A stretch of 16,145 nt of DNA from UBA1189 sp045612065 (lineage in GTDB: Bacteria; Bacteroidota; Bacteroidia; Bacteroidales; Bacteroidaceae): contig JAZKYH010000061.1 in NCBI GenBank assembly GCA_045612065.1, positions 1-16,145 on the forward strand. The letters run 5' to 3'. The first letter of the stretch is position 1. Every line of letters begins with the position of its first letter. The position numbers and the translations under genes are program-made. Shown one piece after another: positions 1 through 7,277 of the stretch. The notes below the pieces were generated by a model that was not told the DNA's origin, ran no database searches, and saw only the letters and a list, made by a program, of their open reading frames with translations.

Positions 1-24
1 TGTCTTGTCCTAGAAAAAGTTGAC
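1..24 (+). repeat. IS left terminal inverted repeat
   Basis: It begins TGTCTTGTCCTAG and ends GTTGAC. It pairs with the inverted copy at 1499-1523. The inner part also forms one arm of a hairpin just before the orfA start codon. Confidence 0.7.
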
Positions 25-39
25 AAAAAAGAGTCAACT
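18..39 (+). promoter_or_regulatory. Hairpin directly before the orfA start codon
   Basis: AGTTGAC (18-24) and GTCAACT (33-39) form a perfect 7-bp stem around an 8-nt A-rich loop, ending one base before the ATG at 41. In some IS elements such terminal hairpins hide the initiation region in transcripts that read in from outside, while the element's own transcript lacks one arm. That role is inferred here. Confidence 0.5.
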
Positions 40-40
40 A

Positions 41-424
41 ATGAGTACAGCATCACAAAAGAGCCAGTCAAGGCATCGCCCTTGCAAACAACTTCGTCTT
101 CAGTATCACGATGAAGTTATCCGCCTTTACTATGAAGAAAGGTTGAGTTACGGACGTATCGGTAAAGAATTAGGGTTCTCCCGTTCAACAATTGCCGAAT
201 GGATTAGTAACTTTGCAGCGGATAATCCCGAAATACATGCCCAGATGAAGAAAGACAAAGGTCCTACCCCGGAAGATTACGCAAAACTTCAGGCCGAAGT
301 GGCCCGCTTGCAGAAAGCACTCAAGGCCGAGCACATGCGTGCCGAGTTCTACGACACGATGATAGATGTTGCCGAAGAGATGTTCAAGATTTCCATACGA
401 AAAAAAGCTGGCCCCAAACAGTAA
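41..424 (+). CDS. IS3-family transposase OrfA (helix-turn-helix protein)
   Basis: This 127-residue protein is the DNA-binding half of the transposase and recognises the element ends. An N-terminal helix-turn-helix lies around residues 20-60, with the recognition segment near LSYGRIGKELGFSRSTIAEW. A coiled-coil/leucine-zipper stretch follows (around KLQAEVARLQKALKAEHMRA), which in IS3 elements joins OrfA to OrfAB. I chose the ATG at 41 rather than the in-frame TTG at 20, because 20 lies within the terminal repeat and ATG is the stronger start. The 3' end holds an A7 run at 400-406, from which the -1 frame stays open into orfB, so a fraction of ribosomes should make the OrfAB fusion. Ribosomes that stay in frame stop at the TAA at 422-424. 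Confidence 0.88.
   Translation: MSTASQKSQSRHRPCKQLRLQYHDEVIRLYYEERLSYGRIGKELGFSRSTIAEWISNFAADNPEIHAQMKKDKGPTPEDYAKLQAEVARLQKALKAEHMRAEFYDTMIDVAEEMFKISIRKKAGPKQ
400..406 (+). promoter_or_regulatory. Programmed -1 frameshift site (A7)
   Basis: In the orfA frame the codons read CGA AAA AAA GCT, giving A AAA AAA followed by G, a classic slippery run. A one-base backward slip leads into a frame with no stop from 406 to the orfB stop at 1357-1359. The sequence then reads S-W-P-Q-T-V into orfB. Confidence 0.75.
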
Positions 425-459
425 GTTCGCTTCATACAAAGGACCGCTCAGAATTTACC

Positions 460-1359
460 GTGAGCGGCATTTGTAAACTGTTTGGGGTATCGAGGCAATC
501 GTATTACAAGCATGATGACGGACTCCTGCTCCGCCGTCTTGCCCGCGAGGAGTTTGTCGTGCAGTTCGTAGAGGAAATACGCCAACTTGATCCCGGAATC
601 GGGGGCAAGAAACTTTGGCTGATGTATCACCAACGCTTCGGCGATCAGTATGCTGTAGGAAGAGACTGTTTCTATGACATCCTTGATTGCCATGGTTTGA
701 AAGTGCGCCGCCGTATGCGCAAGCCGCGCACTACGGACTCCACCCATGGACTTCCCACCTTCCCGAATTTGGTAAGGAACTATATACCTGAAGCCAAGAA
801 CCGGCTGTGGGTAAGCGACATTACCTATATCCCTGTTTACCCGAATCCTAACAACATGGAAGAGTATTCTTTCTGCTATCTCTCTCTGCTCCAGGATGCC
901 TACACGAAAGAAATCATAGGCTATAGTGTAGGAGATACATTGGAAGCTAAATATCCGTTGGAAGCCCTGCGTATGGGGCTGAGACATCTGTCTGGCGACA
1001 ACGAAGGGCTTATACACCACTCCGACCGCGGATGCCAATACGCATCCTATGCCTATGTTGGTATGCTGGGCAAGAATGGAATATCCGTCAGCATGACTGA
1101 AAGCGGTGACCCGAAGGAGAATGCCATGGCTGAACGTATCAACAATACGATAAAGAATGAGTTGCTTAAGGGAATGGTATTCACCTCTATCGCAGAGGTC
1201 AGGAAAGCTGTGAGAATGGCAGTAGAGTTCTACAACAATCATAGGCCTCACATGAGTATCGATATGATGACACCCAAACAGGCGGCGGGCTGTAAGGGTG
1301 AAATCAAGAAAATGTGGAACAGTAGAAGGGAACAGGCAATAAAACAAGCAAGGATATAG
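460..1359 (+). CDS. IS3-family transposase OrfB (DDE integrase core)
   Basis: This is the catalytic half of the transposase and performs DNA strand cleavage and transfer at the element ends. Numbering from the GTG at 460, it has an N-terminal SGICKLFGVSRQSYYK segment typical of IS3 OrfB (HTH_21-like), then an rve integrase core. The likely catalytic triad is D120 (WVSDITY), D189 (IHHSDRGCQYAS) and E225 (ENAMAERINNT), with 35 residues between D189 and E225, the DD35E spacing of IS3 and retroviral integrases. The conserved end, FYNNHRPHMSIDMMTP, is also present. The frame is open back to the slippery site at 400-406, so the real product is probably an OrfAB fusion of about 440 residues. The GTG may not be used. 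There are no internal stops. Confidence 0.92.
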   Translation: MSGICKLFGVSRQSYYKHDDGLLLRRLAREEFVVQFVEEIRQLDPGIGGKKLWLMYHQRFGDQYAVGRDCFYDILDCHGLKVRRRMRKPRTTDSTHGLPTFPNLVRNYIPEAKNRLWVSDITYIPVYPNPNNMEEYSFCYLSLLQDAYTKEIIGYSVGDTLEAKYPLEALRMGLRHLSGDNEGLIHHSDRGCQYASYAYVGMLGKNGISVSMTESGDPKENAMAERINNTIKNELLKGMVFTSIAEVRKAVRMAVEFYNNHRPHMSIDMMTPKQAAGCKGEIKKMWNSRREQAIKQARI

Positions 1360-1396
1360 CGAGATGTAAAGATTATCGCTATCTTTGCCTTCGAAG

Positions 1397-1437
1397 TTCT
1401 TGTCGGTTTCCGGGCTATGCCCTACAACCGACAAGAA
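1397..1437 (+). terminator. Nested hairpin downstream of orfB
   Basis: TTCTTGTCGGTT (1397-1408) pairs perfectly with AACCGACAAGAA (1426-1437). Inside it, GGGC (1412-1415) pairs with GCCC (1419-1422) around a 3-nt loop, leaving symmetric 3-nt internal bulges. It lies 38 nt after the orfB stop. No long T run follows, so a classic Rho-independent terminator is only one option. An RNA end-protecting or transposition-related structure is another. Confidence 0.5.
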
Positions 1438-1465
1438 TAAATACATCTGTCAAAAGTTTATCTAT

Positions 1466-1593
1466 TGTAAACGAATTATAGGAATAAGTTTTTAACCAGT
1501 CAACCCAATATAGGAATAAGACAAAATCATGTAAACCTGTTATAGGAATAAACTTCAAAACTGACAACCTAAATCAGGAAACTACACCTTTAC
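1466..1593. repeat. Four degenerate ~32-bp tandem repeats across the IS right end
   Basis: The units start at about 1466, 1499, 1530 and 1562 (spacing 33, 31 and 32). Each opens with a TGTAAAC, GTCAAC, TGTAAAC or TGACAAC block. The first three carry TATAGGAATAA and the fourth carries ATCAGGAAAC. Unit 2 is the one that best matches the IS left end, so units 3 and 4 lie outside the predicted element. They could be extra transposase-binding sites, orphan IS ends, or a pre-existing target array. Confidence 0.6.
1499..1523 (-). repeat. IS right terminal inverted repeat (predicted)
   Basis: Its reverse complement begins TGTCTTATTCCTA and ends GGGTTGAC, and matches the left end at 18 of 25 positions with one gap. 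The other units of the array match less well at the outer tip. Confidence 0.55.
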
Positions 1594-1616
1594 AAAAATC
1601 GAAGCCGTCTGATAGA

Positions 1617-1660
1617 AAAATCGGAGCTGTCCATTACAAAAATTGGACAGCTCCGATTTT
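1617..1660. terminator. 17-bp perfect hairpin, bidirectional terminator-like
   Basis: AAAATCGGAGCTGTCCA (1617-1633) and its exact complement (1644-1660) enclose a 10-nt loop. A/T runs at both feet suit termination on either strand. A related word, AAAAATCGAAGCCGTCT, lies just upstream at 1594-1610, as if one arm were partly duplicated. Confidence 0.6.
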
Positions 1661-1866
1661 ATTAGGGAATAATATAACAAAAGAACAGGAAGAGCGTACA
1701 GGAGAGAGTCACTATCCGTGATGTATATTAAGTCTTCCCTTCCCCAATCCGACATTACCATTGTCATGCCCGTATTACCCAATTTTCAAAAAGGATTAAC
1801 CTAATTCGAAAAATAGCAGGTCCTATTCTAAAAAGATGAAAATAAACGCCTTTTCACCGAGTAAAT

Positions 1867-1926
1867 GATTTTTATTTTTGGCTTGGCAAGGATAAACACC
1901 ACCTTGCCAGGCCAAAAATAAAAATC
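1867..1926. terminator. 25-bp hairpin with AT-rich base, terminator- or MITE-like
   Basis: The arms 1867-1891 and 1902-1926 pair over 25 bp with a single G-U wobble, around a 10-nt loop (1892-1901). The outer half is A/T-rich (GATTTTTATTTTT) and the inner half G/C-rich (GGCTTGGCAAGG), so on both strands it has the GC-stem-then-U layout of an intrinsic terminator. The stem is unusually long, and no gene end lies immediately beside it. Confidence 0.55.
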
Positions 1927-2087
1927 CTACACTACCCGAGAGTTCAGTATTTGGAAAAATCGCTATATTATTGTCTGTGCCTATTTCTGAAAAATCATTT
2001 GTCCGTTTTTCGATGGGCCTTTAAATTACGAAGTTAGAGATAATGGAACAAACAGACACCAACCGGATGACTTATTCATCAAACGAA

Positions 2088-2115
2088 GAGAGGGCTGCCA
2101 ATTGGCAGCCCTCTC
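2088..2115 (-). terminator. Palindromic terminator after the 1250-residue protein gene
   Basis: GAGAGGGCTGCC (2088-2099) and GGCAGCCCTCTC (2104-2115) form a perfect 12-bp GC-rich stem with an AATT loop, 26 bp beyond the stop codon of the minus-strand gene. The T content after the stem on the minus strand (TTCGTTTGATG) is only moderate. Confidence 0.7.
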
Positions 2116-2141
2116 AGTTTTATCGAATCGTCAGTAGAAGA

Positions 2142-5100
2142 TTACTTGATGTATCTCTTCTTACCATCGATGATGTAGAGACCAGGAGCTGTGGGAGCTA
2201 CTACGCGACGTCCGAAGAGGTCGAATGTACCCTTAACAACAGCCTTTTCAGTCTCAACCTCAGCAAAGTCGATGTCGGTAAGGTCGAACTGAGTTTCTAC
2301 GATAGTCCATGAAGAAGCTGTACCAACGCCAGAGCTCCAGTAAACGATATTGCTACCCTTACCAGAACCGCCACCGTGATTGTTAGCGTGGATACGCTTG
2401 CCTGACTGACCGAGAATATCGAGGGCAACCTCAACACCACCATTACCACCGAGTGAGGTGAGTACGATAGGCATAGCATCAGCCTTATTGGGCTTTAATG
2501 AAGAAGAATTTCCATCAGCTACAGAAACTTCACCGATGTAGCTCTCAGTAGCAACATTCTTAATGTAGAATGCAACTGCATCCTCGCTCATGCCTGCTGC
2601 CTTGAGCTCCTCAGCAGTAGCTTGTTCGAACTGCCAGTATCTTACCCACTCGAGCTCGTTCTCGATACCCCAACGGATATTCTGTGCACCCTCAGAGTAG
2701 AGAGCCATCTTGAGACCACCGTTTCTCTCTTCGAACGCAGTCACTGAGTTGAAGATGAAGTAGTACTTACCAGCCTCAGGCATATTGGGCTTGAGATTAG
2801 CTACAGCAGCCTCAAGCTCAGCCATCATAGCTCTGATTTCTTCGTCAGAAGCACCAGAAGCGAGCATGTTCTCTGCCTTTGCAAGAGCAGCATTGTACTC
2901 GCTGAGGTCAGCATACTGCATTACCTCAGTACCCTCAACAGGAGCAACAGCTTCAGTCTCATCGTAAGCCTCTTGCAAGAGACCGAGGAGAGATTCCTTA
3001 GCATCAAATACTACAGAAGCGACACCTTCGTTGTTGGTGAATGCGAATGCGCAACCAACGATGTTATTCTCTGTGGTGATTGTAGCAACATTACCTACAA
3101 CAGTTACGTCAGCTACCTCAAGAGCGTTACCATAGAGGTCATAGAGAACCAAGTCTGTGAACTGGCAATCCTTGTCAGCAACCAAAGTCATAGTGTTAGC
3201 AGCCTGGAAGTGGAAGAACTGAGACTTGAACTGACCAGCAGCAACCTCTACTGTAGCGGGGAGCTTCACGAACTCGCGGATGAACCATGCAGAGCAGCCA
3301 TCAAGACCACCACCGTAAGGTACGATACTTGAGCTTACGCCCCATGTACCACCATAAGCGCCATTAGGACCACCAACAGATCCACTGTTATGGTCACCGC
3401 AGTGGAGAGTACCATTCTTCATCATAATATTCCACTGACCACGACCGAGGCACAACAATGTTACAGTGTCGGTAGCCTCCTTAGCCAAGTGAACATTCTG
3501 AGGATTACCTACGAATGCACTATCAAGATAAAGGTCATAAGCCACGTTCTTAATGGTGTAGTGGTAGTAAACCTTCTCCCAAGTTGTACCGTCAGCGTTA
3601 TCACCAGTCTCAAGCTCGAAAGAAAGCTCACCGTCCTCGTTGAGGATGGGCTCGAACTTAAACACCTGCTGCAAGCTGTCAGCACATACATTCTCCCACC
3701 AGAGAGCGCTGTCAGCAGCGTGAACGGTCAATGCCTTCTCTACGAACTGCTTCTCATAGAAACCGGGGTAACCTGATACAATGCGATATTCCTTCTCAGG
3801 ATCGGGCAAGTGGATGCTCTTGTCTGTAGCAGGATCCTTGAAGATCTGCATCTGACGCTGGAGAGCCTTACGCATATCATCGCATGCTGTCTCTGAAGCA
3901 TCTTCTGAATCCAACAATGCCTCAGCCTCAGCAATAGCATCGAGCAAGTAGCTGAAGTCACCAGTGTAGAAACCAGGATCAGCTGCAGAGTATGCCTCCA
4001 AGTTCTTTGCCTCCAATACGAGCTGCTCCAAACGAGTGTAGTTCTTTCTCAATACGGGAGTAGAGAGTACAATCTCACCGGGGAACTGGTGACGCTGGTT
4101 AGCGTTACGAGCAACCATCTTGAAAGATACTGCGGTGTAACCACCATTGGGCAATGTTACCTCGAGGTAGTGAGGATCGGTAATCTTACCGCTCCAGTCA
4201 GAGTGGAAATAAGTGTCGGGGTTATCATCTACAAGACCCTCATAGCTCTGACCGTCATTGAAGCCAGCAACAGAGTTATGGTCTGCATTTGAATTAAAAT
4301 CAGCTGCGGTCAAAGGAATCTCGTTACCTTCTGCATCGAAGAACTCCAAAGACTGAAGACAGAAGTAAATCTGATTTGAAGAAACCTTGGTCACTGTCAT
4401 GCGAAGCAACTCAGTCTGAGCACCGAACTCAATCAGCGGAGACTCATAGGTGTAAAGGTTATCAGCAGCTGTAGTACCAGCAAGAGGTCTGTAACCAGCA
4501 ATAGCATCTACAGACTGAGGAAGGGTCATTGACCAAACCGCTGTGGGGTCGTAAGGATTAGCCTCAATCTCAGCGATTGTGCTTTCTACCACTGCAATGT
4601 AGGGAAGAAGACCGTTGGGGTTGATAGTTCTTTCCTCCATGGGGAGTTCAACCTCAGCTTCATAAGCAGCAACTGTATCAGCAATTACAGCCTCAACATT
4701 AGCCAAAATGTCCAACTGAGACTGTGAAACACCACCAGCAACATTCAACTTCTCATTAGCTTCGAATGCATAAGCTGACAAATACTGCCATGCTGCGTAT
4801 ACAGAGTCAACGTGCAAGTCGCCAGCTGTCCAGTTAAGCTCCTTGCGCAAAGCAGTCAACTCAGCACGGTTCATATCAGCAGTAGCATAAGCCTCCTCAG
4901 CAGCAGCAACTACCTCTTCTACCAAAGGAACAACACCTGCAGCCCAATCCTGTGACCACTCCTCTACTTCGAGAAGCTTCTTGGCAGACTCGATGTTCTT
5001 CTGCAAGGTCTCGTAGTCAGAGATAGAACGTCTTGCCAAAGCAGCTGCGCGATGGAGAGTCTTAACATCGTCCCACAAGGTAGCAGCAGTAGAGGTGTTA

Positions 5101-5894
5101 GCCTCAACGTCAGCAAGGACCTTGGTCAAGTTAGCCAATGTATCTGCATTCATCTTGTAACCCTTCAAGGTATCAACGATAGCAGCAGCATTGGTCATGT
5201 CAATCTCTGCCATAGCATCGAGCGCAGCCTCCTTGCTCATATCACCGAAGTAATAGAGAGTAGCGTTGTCCCATACTACGTAGTTAGCGTTAGTATTTGT
5301 GTAACGCAAACCAGCATCGAGATAACCCTTCTTTGCATCGTCATCTGTCAAAGTAACAGCAACGTTGAACTTAGATGCGTGACCGTCGGTGTAAAGACCG
5401 TTCTTGTTACATACCATGTTGTTGTAGTCGGGGTTGTTTGTTGCTACAGGAATAATCTCCTTGTTAGCAAACAACTCTACACCCTGCACAGAGTCACGGT
5501 TGCTCCAATACTCGTACTTGGTAGTTTCCTTACCATCTACCATCACCTTAACTTGCTTGCGGTGGTACTGCTTTGATGCACCGATATAGGCACCAAACAC
5601 ATAAGTACCTGAAGGCAAGTTGCTCAAGCGCTGCATGATATAAGAATCGGCCAAGCCGTTTCCATTACCATTCCATGCTTCGAGCACAGTTTGACCCATA
5701 CCATAGAAACCTGTCTGTGTAGACAAGTTCTTGGAATTCTTACCCAAGAACTGACTGCCATCAACAACCCAGCCCTTGAGGCCCTGTTCCATGTCAGCGT
5801 TCTTCAACAACGAAGTCTTGTCTTCTTGGGCAAAGCTGCAAGTAAAGGTAGCAGCTGCAAGACCCAAGCACAATAAACGTAAGTTTTTCTTCAT
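2142..5894 (-). CDS. Large secreted multidomain protein with carbohydrate-binding-like modules and T9SS-like tail
   Basis: This 1250-residue protein starts with a signal peptide (basic MKKNLR, hydrophobic core, likely cut after SFA at residue 22). Residues ~25-215 look like a jelly-roll carbohydrate-binding module (LLKNADMEQGLKGW at the start, YVVWDNATLYYFG at the end). Residues ~225-450 are mostly helical. Residues ~475-610 resemble an F5/8 type C (discoidin) domain (LVDDNPDTYFHSDW, HYLEVTLPNG). Short helical FIVAR-like repeats lie at ~615-690 and ~965-1036. Two regions (~697-880 and ~1038-1200) share a beta-trefoil/ricin-like pattern. The end (TFDLFGRRVVAPTAPGLYI, then DGKK) resembles short type IX secretion tails of Prevotella-like proteins. 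I recognise no catalytic domain, so a glycan- or host-binding surface role is an inference. It lies downstream of a sugar importer and kinase. I see no consensus promoter in the 121-bp gap before it. Confidence 0.85.
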   Translation of the reverse strand: MKKNLRLLCLGLAAATFTCSFAQEDKTSLLKNADMEQGLKGWVVDGSQFLGKNSKNLSTQTGFYGMGQTVLEAWNGNGNGLADSYIMQRLSNLPSGTYVFGAYIGASKQYHRKQVKVMVDGKETTKYEYWSNRDSVQGVELFANKEIIPVATNNPDYNNMVCNKNGLYTDGHASKFNVAVTLTDDDAKKGYLDAGLRYTNTNANYVVWDNATLYYFGDMSKEAALDAMAEIDMTNAAAIVDTLKGYKMNADTLANLTKVLADVEANTSTAATLWDDVKTLHRAAALARRSISDYETLQKNIESAKKLLEVEEWSQDWAAGVVPLVEEVVAAAEEAYATADMNRAELTALRKELNWTAGDLHVDSVYAAWQYLSAYAFEANEKLNVAGGVSQSQLDILANVEAVIADTVAAYEAEVELPMEERTINPNGLLPYIAVVESTIAEIEANPYDPTAVWSMTLPQSVDAIAGYRPLAGTTAADNLYTYESPLIEFGAQTELLRMTVTKVSSNQIYFCLQSLEFFDAEGNEIPLTAADFNSNADHNSVAGFNDGQSYEGLVDDNPDTYFHSDWSGKITDPHYLEVTLPNGGYTAVSFKMVARNANQRHQFPGEIVLSTPVLRKNYTRLEQLVLEAKNLEAYSAADPGFYTGDFSYLLDAIAEAEALLDSEDASETACDDMRKALQRQMQIFKDPATDKSIHLPDPEKEYRIVSGYPGFYEKQFVEKALTVHAADSALWWENVCADSLQQVFKFEPILNEDGELSFELETGDNADGTTWEKVYYHYTIKNVAYDLYLDSAFVGNPQNVHLAKEATDTVTLLCLGRGQWNIMMKNGTLHCGDHNSGSVGGPNGAYGGTWGVSSSIVPYGGGLDGCSAWFIREFVKLPATVEVAAGQFKSQFFHFQAANTMTLVADKDCQFTDLVLYDLYGNALEVADVTVVGNVATITTENNIVGCAFAFTNNEGVASVVFDAKESLLGLLQEAYDETEAVAPVEGTEVMQYADLSEYNAALAKAENMLASGASDEEIRAMMAELEAAVANLKPNMPEAGKYYFIFNSVTAFEERNGGLKMALYSEGAQNIRWGIENELEWVRYWQFEQATAEELKAAGMSEDAVAFYIKNVATESYIGEVSVADGNSSSLKPNKADAMPIVLTSLGGNGGVEVALDILGQSGKRIHANNHGGGSGKGSNIVYWSSGVGTASSWTIVETQFDLTDIDFAEVETEKAVVKGTFDLFGRRVVAPTAPGLYIIDGKKRYIK

Positions 5895-5985
5895 GTTTTT
5901 GAGACTTTTAGTTTGTTAATAAATTAGTTAATTGTTTTCTCGTTAATTGGTTAATAAAAAAGGATAAGGTTATAGGCAAAATCCC

Positions 5986-6007
5986 CTGCACCCGCAGAGG
6001 GGTGCAG
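5986..6007 (-). terminator. Hairpin between the MFS gene and the large secreted protein gene
   Basis: CTGCACCC (5986-5993) pairs with GGGTGCAG (6000-6007) around a 6-nt loop. On the minus strand the stem is followed by GGGGATTTTGCC, a short T run. It begins 8 bp after the MFS stop codon. It could end or weaken transcription between the two genes. Confidence 0.55.
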
Positions 6008-6015
6008 AAGGATAC

Positions 6016-7239
6016 TTACTTACGAATCTTATACCAGCTGCTACCGTAAAGCAAGATCACGAGGAAGCAAGGTACGCATACCCAGTAGCTGGCCTGGAAC
6101 GAACCTGTCAAGCCCTCAACCCAAGCACGTACAAGAGGCATCACGGCACCACCGGCAATAGCCATGGTGAGGAGCGCAGCACCCTGCTTGGTAAACTTAC
6201 CGAGGTCGGCCATTGCCAAGGGCCAAAGAGCAGGCCACATGAGTGAGCAGCCGAGAGCCATCAAGAAGATGCAGTAAATAGAGTACTCACCGGGGAGGAC
6301 AGCTACCAACACTGAACCGACAAGAGCAAACCAAGCGCAGATACGCATAGCCTTATCTTGGCTCAAGTATTTAGGGATAAAGAAGATACCACAGAGATAA
6401 CCGAGTACCATACCGATTGAGGGGATGTAACCGAGCAACTCAGTAGAAGCTGCCAATACTACACCTTCCTTAGCGAGACTGGTTGCATAGTCGGCCACAG
6501 TTGCCAATGAAATGGTCTCAACACCTACATAGAAGAAGAGTGCCAAGCAACCGAGCAACAAGTGGGGGAACTGCATGATAGAGGTCTTTCCCTCAGCATA
6601 AGGGCATGCAGCAGCATCGTCCTCATCTTCACCTGCAGCCTTCACCTCAGGCAGCGGAGCGATAAGGGCAATAATACCGAGCACCACGAAGATTGCAATA
6701 ATGATGTAGAAGGGCAAGAAGAGGTCGGCCATCTGAATCTGGTCGAGCGACTTACCGATAACCAATGTCATGAACACGGTTGTAGTGGGCCAAGCGAGCT
6801 TGTTACAGATACCCATGATAGAGGTACGCTTTGCTGCGCTCTCGAGCGGGCCAAGAATGGTGATGTAGGGGTTCACACATGCCTGAAGCACTGCATTGGC
6901 AGCACCGCTGATGAAGCAAGCTACCAAGAAGAAGGGCAGCGACTCAAACTTTGCAGCAGGAACGAATAAGCCGAATGCGATAGCAAACAGCGCAAACGAC
7001 ACGGCCATAGTAGCCTTGTAGCCAATCTTGCTAATACATACTGTGGCAGGATAGCCAAAGAGCAAGAAAGGAACGAAGTTAAATGCAATCAGCAAGTTAG
7101 CAACCACAGGAGTAATATCCAATGCACCCTTGAGCACGGGGGTCAAGAAGCCATTGATACCCAAGGCAAAGCCGATGGCGAAGAAGAACAGACCGCAAAT
7201 AGCCAATGCAATGCCTGTCTTGTTTTGATTTTGACTCAT
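6016..7239 (-). CDS. MFS sugar importer, FucP/GluP (fucose/glucose-galactose) family
   Basis: This 407-residue inner-membrane protein has about twelve hydrophobic segments. It should carry a monosaccharide inward, probably with protons as in FucP and GluP. Family-type features are an N-terminal helix with GFALGINGFLTPVLK, the NPYITILGPLESAAKRTS loop after helix 4 (compare ANPF/Y..VLGPPE in FucP/GluP proteins), and FFYVGVETISL (E241) opening the second half. An acidic loop at ~197-219 (AGEDEDDAAACPYAEG) separates the two halves. The length matches the family (about 400-440). It lies 38 bp downstream of the NahK-like kinase gene on the same strand, with no promoter-like box between them, so the two are likely co-transcribed. 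Sugar specificity cannot be read from the sequence; the kinase neighbour points to GlcNAc, GalNAc or a related sugar. Confidence 0.88.
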   Translation of the reverse strand: MSQNQNKTGIALAICGLFFFAIGFALGINGFLTPVLKGALDITPVVANLLIAFNFVPFLLFGYPATVCISKIGYKATMAVSFALFAIAFGLFVPAAKFESLPFFLVACFISGAANAVLQACVNPYITILGPLESAAKRTSIMGICNKLAWPTTTVFMTLVIGKSLDQIQMADLFLPFYIIIAIFVVLGIIALIAPLPEVKAAGEDEDDAAACPYAEGKTSIMQFPHLLLGCLALFFYVGVETISLATVADYATSLAKEGVVLAASTELLGYIPSIGMVLGYLCGIFFIPKYLSQDKAMRICAWFALVGSVLVAVLPGEYSIYCIFLMALGCSLMWPALWPLAMADLGKFTKQGAALLTMAIAGGAVMPLVRAWVEGLTGSFQASYWVCVPCFLVILLYGSSWYKIRK

Positions 7240-7277
7240 AATTAAATTTTACTATTTAGCGATTTACAATTTACGAT

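Larger units (their letters stand above)
1..1523 (+). mobile_element. IS3-family insertion sequence (orfA/orfB, -1 frameshift)
   Basis: The element carries orfA and orfB in the order and relative frame (orfB at -1) typical of IS3-family elements, which transpose through a circular intermediate made by the OrfAB fusion. The left terminal repeat (1-24, starting TGTCTT) matches the reverse complement of 1499-1523 at 18 of 25 positions with one gap. Shared blocks are TGTCTT at the tip, TCCTA inside and GTTGAC at the inner end. The window begins exactly at the left tip, so the bases before it and any target duplication cannot be seen. The right end is less certain, because related repeat units lie on both sides of it. 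Both reading frames look intact, so the copy may be active. Confidence 0.85.
1524..2087. other. Gene-free stretch with repeats and strong hairpins
   Basis: No convincing gene lies here. The short open frames on either strand have no recognisable motif and cross the hairpins. The stretch holds two degenerate repeat units (1530-1593), a 17-bp hairpin (1617-1660) and a 25-bp hairpin (1867-1926). The rest is AT-rich sequence with several scattered GAAAAATC-like words (for example near 1615, 1954 and 1988). I see no tRNA. Confidence 0.6.

Noticed and set aside
448..1446. 332-codon open frame on the minus strand opposite orfB
   Set aside because: It mirrors the integrase gene, has no recognisable motif, and begins downstream of the IS gene's own hairpin. 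The DDE signature on the plus strand is decisive.
1466..1593. CRISPR array
   Set aside because: The repeats are degenerate and contiguous, without constant repeats and variable spacers, and there are no cas genes.
1582..1782. 66-codon minus-strand frame in the gene-free stretch
   Set aside because: It runs straight through the 17-bp hairpin and shows no motif or promoter.
2043..2312. 89-codon plus-strand frame near the terminator
   Set aside because: It crosses the palindromic terminator and then lies antisense to the end of the 1250-residue protein gene.
2142..5894. Lipoprotein assignment for the large secreted protein
   Set aside because: A cysteine sits near the end of the signal peptide (residue 19), but the preceding residues do not form a lipobox, and SFA before QE fits ordinary signal peptidase cleavage.
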